Shown here: positions 60,965-64,000 of the stretch, piece after piece
Numbering within the stretch: the stretch's first letter is position 1
Layout: each line of letters starts with the position of its first letter
Assembly (NCBI RefSeq): GCF_014654675.1
Contig: NZ_BNBC01000027.1
Coordinates: 29,055-93,054, forward strand
Source of the DNA: Streptomyces spiralis
GTDB lineage: Bacteria; Actinomycetota; Actinomycetes; Streptomycetales; Streptomycetaceae
Length of the DNA stretch: 64,000 nt
Reading direction: 5' to 3'
Translations under genes and position numbers: made by a program
Notes under the pieces: generated by a model
What the model saw: only the letters and a program-made list of their open reading frames with translations
Told to the model about the DNA's origin: nothing
Database searches by the model: none

Positions 60965-62658
60965 CCGGGCTCCTGAACCGCCTGGCCCTCCTGGAGGCGG
61001 TCCGCACCCAGGTGGGTCACCGGACGAACGTGGCCGCGGTCTGCCGAGAGCTGGTGGATGCGGTGGTACCCGCGTTCGCCGGCACCACCGACGTCGAGGT
61101 GCTCGACGACGTCGTACGCGGAGAGGAACCTCCGACGGTTCCCGTCCGCCGAAGCGTTCCGCTGCGCCGAGCGGCCCATCGGGGCGGGATCTCGGCCCAC
61201 CCGGTCGGGGACGTACGCATCCTGCCGGCCGGCACGCCCTTCTCGGACGTCCTGTCCGACCTTCGGCCGCGCCTCGTCCCCATCGTGGAGGCCGACTCGT
61301 GGCCGGCCACCGAGCCGGCCGGAGCCGACGCCATCAGGCGATCGGGTGCCCACTCCCTGATCGTGGCCCCGCTGGCGCTGCGCGGCCAGGCTCTGGGCGT
61401 GGTCAGCTTCTACCGCCACCGGCACGAAGAGCCCTTCGACCGGGATGACGTCGCGGTGGCCTCCGCCATCTGCGCGCACGCCGCGCTCTGCGTCAACAAC
61501 GCGCGACAGTACATGCGCGAGTGGATCATCGCCTCGACCGTCCAGCGCCGGCTTCTTCCCCGGCCTCCGAGCCGCCAGGCAACCGTGGAGCTGTCCCCGC
61601 TGCACCGTCCCGACCCCGAGGGCGGCGGCGCGTGGTTCGACGCGATCCCGCTGCCCGGCGCGCGGACCGCGCTGGTGGTCGGCGACGTGGCGGGGCGGGG
61701 CATCGCCGCGGCCACCACGATGGGGTTCCTGCGCACGGCCCTCCATACGCTGGCGGCCCTGGATCTGCAGCCCGACGAACTCATGGCCCGCCTGAACGAC
61801 ACCGCGGTCCGTCTCGCCACCGAGCGCGCCGCACTTCCTCCCGAGGATCCGCTGCACTGCGAGCCGTTCACCGCCGGCTGCGCCGTGGCGATCCACGACC
61901 CCGTCGACCTCATCTGCACCATCGCCCGCGCCGGCCTCCCCGAGCCCGTCGCCGTGCTTCCCGACGGTACGTCTGCCCGCCTCTCCGTTCCCCCGGGCCC
62001 CCCACTCGGCGAAGCCGGCACCGCCCCCTTCCCCTCGACCACGATCAGCCTCCCCGAGGGAAGCACTCTCGCAATGGGGACCACCTCGCTCGCTGACGAG
62101 GTCCTGGCGGCGACCGCCCCCCTGCGCCCGCTCCTGGCCGACACCGGCACAACGCCCCTGCCGGACGTGCGCGACAGTATCGAGGGCGCCCTCACCCGAG
62201 CCCACGGGACCGGCGAGCAACTGATGCTGCTCGCCCGTACGAAGGCGCTGCCGGCGGACCAGGTGCTGACCACGCCCCTGCCGGCGAGCCCCGAGGCCGC
62301 ACCGATGGCCCGTCGGGCAGCCCGCCGCCGGCTGAAGGTCTGGGAGGTGGACGAGGAGACCGCGTACACCACCGAGCTCATCGTCAGCGAGCTGGTCGGC
62401 AACGCGGTCCGCTACGGCACCCCGCCCCTGCGCCTGCGTCTCATCCGTGACCGGATGCTGACCTGCGAAGTCGGCGACGCCGCAGCAGGCGCTCCGCGCG
62501 TCAGACATGCCCGTACCGCCGACGAGACCGGCCGGGGGCTGTTCATCGTCGCGAGCCTCGCCGACCAGTGGGGCACCCACTACGAGGCACGAGGAAAGAC
62601 GGTCTGGGCCCAGCAACCGCTGCGCGGACATCACGTACGCGGCGAGGAGATTCCTTGA
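60961..62658 (+). CDS. SpoIIE-like protein with degenerate phosphatase and C-terminal HATPase domain
   Basis: A 565-residue protein: an N-terminal GAF domain (about residues 10-190), a PP2C/SpoIIE-like middle (195-430) and an anti-sigma-type HATPase (440-555). The ATPase is intact (ELIVSELVGNAVRYG, GRGLFIVASLADQWG). The phosphatase is not: GGDWYD is GGAWFD, YTDGL is MGTTSL, the ADDVALL motif is GTGEQLMLL, and AGHPPP is AGLPEP. Only GDVAGRG keeps its Asp. It probably binds partners or acts as an anti-sigma kinase rather than dephosphorylating. Start ATG 60961 overlaps an upstream small ORF. Confidence 0.88.
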   Translation: MTGLLNRLALLEAVRTQVGHRTNVAAVCRELVDAVVPAFAGTTDVEVLDDVVRGEEPPTVPVRRSVPLRRAAHRGGISAHPVGDVRILPAGTPFSDVLSDLRPRLVPIVEADSWPATEPAGADAIRRSGAHSLIVAPLALRGQALGVVSFYRHRHEEPFDRDDVAVASAICAHAALCVNNARQYMREWIIASTVQRRLLPRPPSRQATVELSPLHRPDPEGGGAWFDAIPLPGARTALVVGDVAGRGIAAATTMGFLRTALHTLAALDLQPDELMARLNDTAVRLATERAALPPEDPLHCEPFTAGCAVAIHDPVDLICTIARAGLPEPVAVLPDGTSARLSVPPGPPLGEAGTAPFPSTTISLPEGSTLAMGTTSLADEVLAATAPLRPLLADTGTTPLPDVRDSIEGALTRAHGTGEQLMLLARTKALPADQVLTTPLPASPEAAPMARRAARRRLKVWEVDEETAYTTELIVSELVGNAVRYGTPPLRLRLIRDRMLTCEVGDAAAGAPRVRHARTADETGRGLFIVASLADQWGTHYEARGKTVWAQQPLRGHHVRGEEIP

Positions 62659-62762
62659 CGCGCGACCGGTCGGGTTTCAACGGCGGTGGGCAGGCAAGGA
62701 CATCGCTGATGTTCGCGGGAAGTGACGGCACCGCCGTGCGATCAGGACGCTGAGGACCTTCC

Positions 62763-63890
62763 GTGTCGGATCATGAACCAAGGATCGGCTACACCGAAGT
62801 CGCGGATCAGGAAGTGCGCAGCCTGCGAGTGCGTTACTGCCGGCTGCGGACCGCTGGGGACGAACCGGTCGCCGAACTGGAAGCGCTCTCCTTCACACTG
62901 CGGTTCGGTGCGGTGGCCGTTGCCGCAGAAGGCATCGGTGGCGTGGAAACCCAGCCCGAGTTCAGACGTCAGGGACACATGAGTCGCCTCCTCCGCCAGG
63001 CCTTGGCCGGCATGGCACAGAGGGTCGACGTCGCCTTCGTGTCCAACGGTGTCGAGGGGATCTACGAGCGGTTCGGTTTCGTCGGAGCCGTCGCCGAGGG
63101 ACACCTGGTCATTCCCGTGCGCAACGTCGAGCAGGCGGCGGGAGACGATCTGGACGCGCCCGTCCCAGGCATCCGCAGCGGCTCTCCGAGCGATCTTCCG
63201 GCGATGATCCGTCTGTACAACACCGCGCACGCACAGCGGCCCTGGACCCACGTACGACACTCGGGCTGGAACCGGCTCATTCCCCAGGCCACCTGGAAGC
63301 CGGGGTCGCAGACCCTGGTCCTGCAGCCCGATGGTGCTGCCGTCGGCTATGCCGTGCTGGAGGGCCGAGCCTTCGGCGATCCCGTGGGTTCGCTGACCGT
63401 GGACGAACTGGTGGCCGAGGATGCCGCTGCGGCACGCCTGCTGCTCATGGCCATCGCCCGACTCTGCTGGAAACGGCGTCTGAGCGAATTCACGGTGCGG
63501 GAGCCGGCCGACGGCCTCACCGGCCGAGTGGCTCGCCAGATGGGCTGCACCTACCAGCAGAGGTTTCCACCGAGCGGCGGGATGATGGCCGCCGTCTTGA
63601 ACCGGTCGTCCCTGGTGCGGAAGCTCGAGCCCGAGCTGCGGCGCCGGGCCGCCGTGCGGCAACCGGACAAGGTCTTCGACGAGGCGTTAGACGCGCTGCG
63701 ACGTGGCGACCTGTTCCCCGATGACAAGGCCCTCGTCCGGCTGCTTCTCGGCCACTGGTCGACCGAGGACGCATACGCGCACGGCATGTCGATCCCCGAG
63801 GCGTACCGGGAGCTTTGCACGGCTTGGTTCCCCGGAGGCGGCACACGGTCTCTGCCGACCCCCTACGCGCACCGCCTGGATCGGTACTAG
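62763..63890 (+). CDS. GNAT-family acetyltransferase, Eis-like
   Basis: A 375-residue protein with an N-terminal GCN5-type domain: GIGGVETQPEFRRQGHMSRLL is the acetyl-CoA loop, with IYERFGFVG near residue 100. A second acetyltransferase-like half and a C-terminal helical/SCP2-like region follow. This overall build matches Eis-type enhanced intracellular survival proteins, which acetylate aminoglycosides or other amines. GTG 62763 follows AGGACCTTCC. The last window bases (63891-64000) hold no supported gene. Confidence 0.8.
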   Translation: MSDHEPRIGYTEVADQEVRSLRVRYCRLRTAGDEPVAELEALSFTLRFGAVAVAAEGIGGVETQPEFRRQGHMSRLLRQALAGMAQRVDVAFVSNGVEGIYERFGFVGAVAEGHLVIPVRNVEQAAGDDLDAPVPGIRSGSPSDLPAMIRLYNTAHAQRPWTHVRHSGWNRLIPQATWKPGSQTLVLQPDGAAVGYAVLEGRAFGDPVGSLTVDELVAEDAAAARLLLMAIARLCWKRRLSEFTVREPADGLTGRVARQMGCTYQQRFPPSGGMMAAVLNRSSLVRKLEPELRRRAAVRQPDKVFDEALDALRRGDLFPDDKALVRLLLGHWSTEDAYAHGMSIPEAYRELCTAWFPGGGTRSLPTPYAHRLDRY

Positions 63891-64000
63891 GGGGTATCTC
63901 GCCGATCATGCCGGGCTCGCGGTGGCTGGCACCGCACCTCGCGGCGTTGTCGTCGGTCGCCGATGCTCCGCATCGACTCCCTCCTCCGCCTTGCGATGTT

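Noticed and set aside
59401..62658. A 1085-codon plus frame running from inside the epoxide hydrolase into the SpoIIE-like gene.
   Set aside because: The first half is the shadow of epoxide hydrolase in a wrong frame; the SpoIIE-like protein starts at 60961.

Overview
The window is chromosomal DNA of a high-GC actinomycete, almost certainly a Streptomyces. Codon third positions are nearly all G or C, GTG and TTG starts are common, and the gene families are typical of the genus: a cvn conservon, a SARP regulator, LuxR-type ATPase regulators, a SpoIIE/HATPase protein, DUF5709 and DUF6510. No phage structural genes, transposase, rRNA or CRISPR array was seen, and there is one tRNA gene (Pro, GGG).

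Layout. 1-2.9 kb is a conservon (end of cvnA, then cvnB, cvnC, cvnD and a GAF protein), a G-protein-like signalling unit. 3.1-5.4 kb is tdh-kbl (threonine to glycine plus acetyl-CoA) followed by a LysR regulator. 6.3-9.5 kb carries a self-contained XRE-cupin regulator with a dyad over its promoter and start codon, a GNAT, a YjbR-like protein and an MFS exporter. 9.6-11.3 kb encodes a split transketolase on the minus strand behind a SoxR/MerR-like promoter.

11.4-27.6 kb follows the tRNA-Pro gene and looks like an accessory block. It is visibly less GC-biased, mosaic, and contains a degraded gene. It holds two msrA and one msrB, an ECF-like sigma factor, a molybdenum cassette (sulfite-oxidase-like protein, FAD/NAD(P)H reductase, DUF6510 cysteine-rich protein, MOSC protein), a SARP regulator, a TetR/RraA pair, a FUSC transporter, DUF427 and two small GNATs. 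The theme is oxidative-stress repair. Similar GGAC-N6-GTCC dyads upstream of tetR/rraA, the SARP gene and a GNAT gene suggest a small TetR regulon.

27.8-35.6 kb has a MalT-like LuxR regulator followed by small membrane or stress proteins (DUF308/HdeD, SHOCT, a four-helix membrane protein), a 459-residue membrane protein and a CorA-type transporter. 35.7-40.4 kb has a secreted 5'-nucleotidase and a complete cyanate detoxification cluster (cynR, carbonic anhydrase, cyanase, then a deaminase). 40.5-43.2 kb has a NarL-type two-component system and a membrane protein. 43.4-51.1 kb has a NUDIX protein, a FluG-like pair (amidohydrolase plus glutamine-synthetase-like ligase), an SAV2177-type methyltransferase, a HAD phosphatase, a HhH DNA glycosylase-like protein, DUF3140, Dps and a lipase. 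51.1-54.8 kb is thiolase, acyl-CoA ligase and a TauE exporter. 54.9-64 kb has a small membrane protein, a tail-anchored Ser/Thr kinase, a large LuxR regulator, an epoxide hydrolase, a SpoIIE-like protein whose phosphatase site is degraded, and a GNAT of Eis-like build.

The strongest candidates for new biology are the molybdenum/FAD/DUF6510/MOSC cassette inside a methionine-sulfoxide-repair block, the SoxR-like control of a split transketolase, the TetR dyad set, and the SpoIIE pseudophosphatase with its coupled upstream small ORF. All functional statements come from reading motifs; no database search was run.
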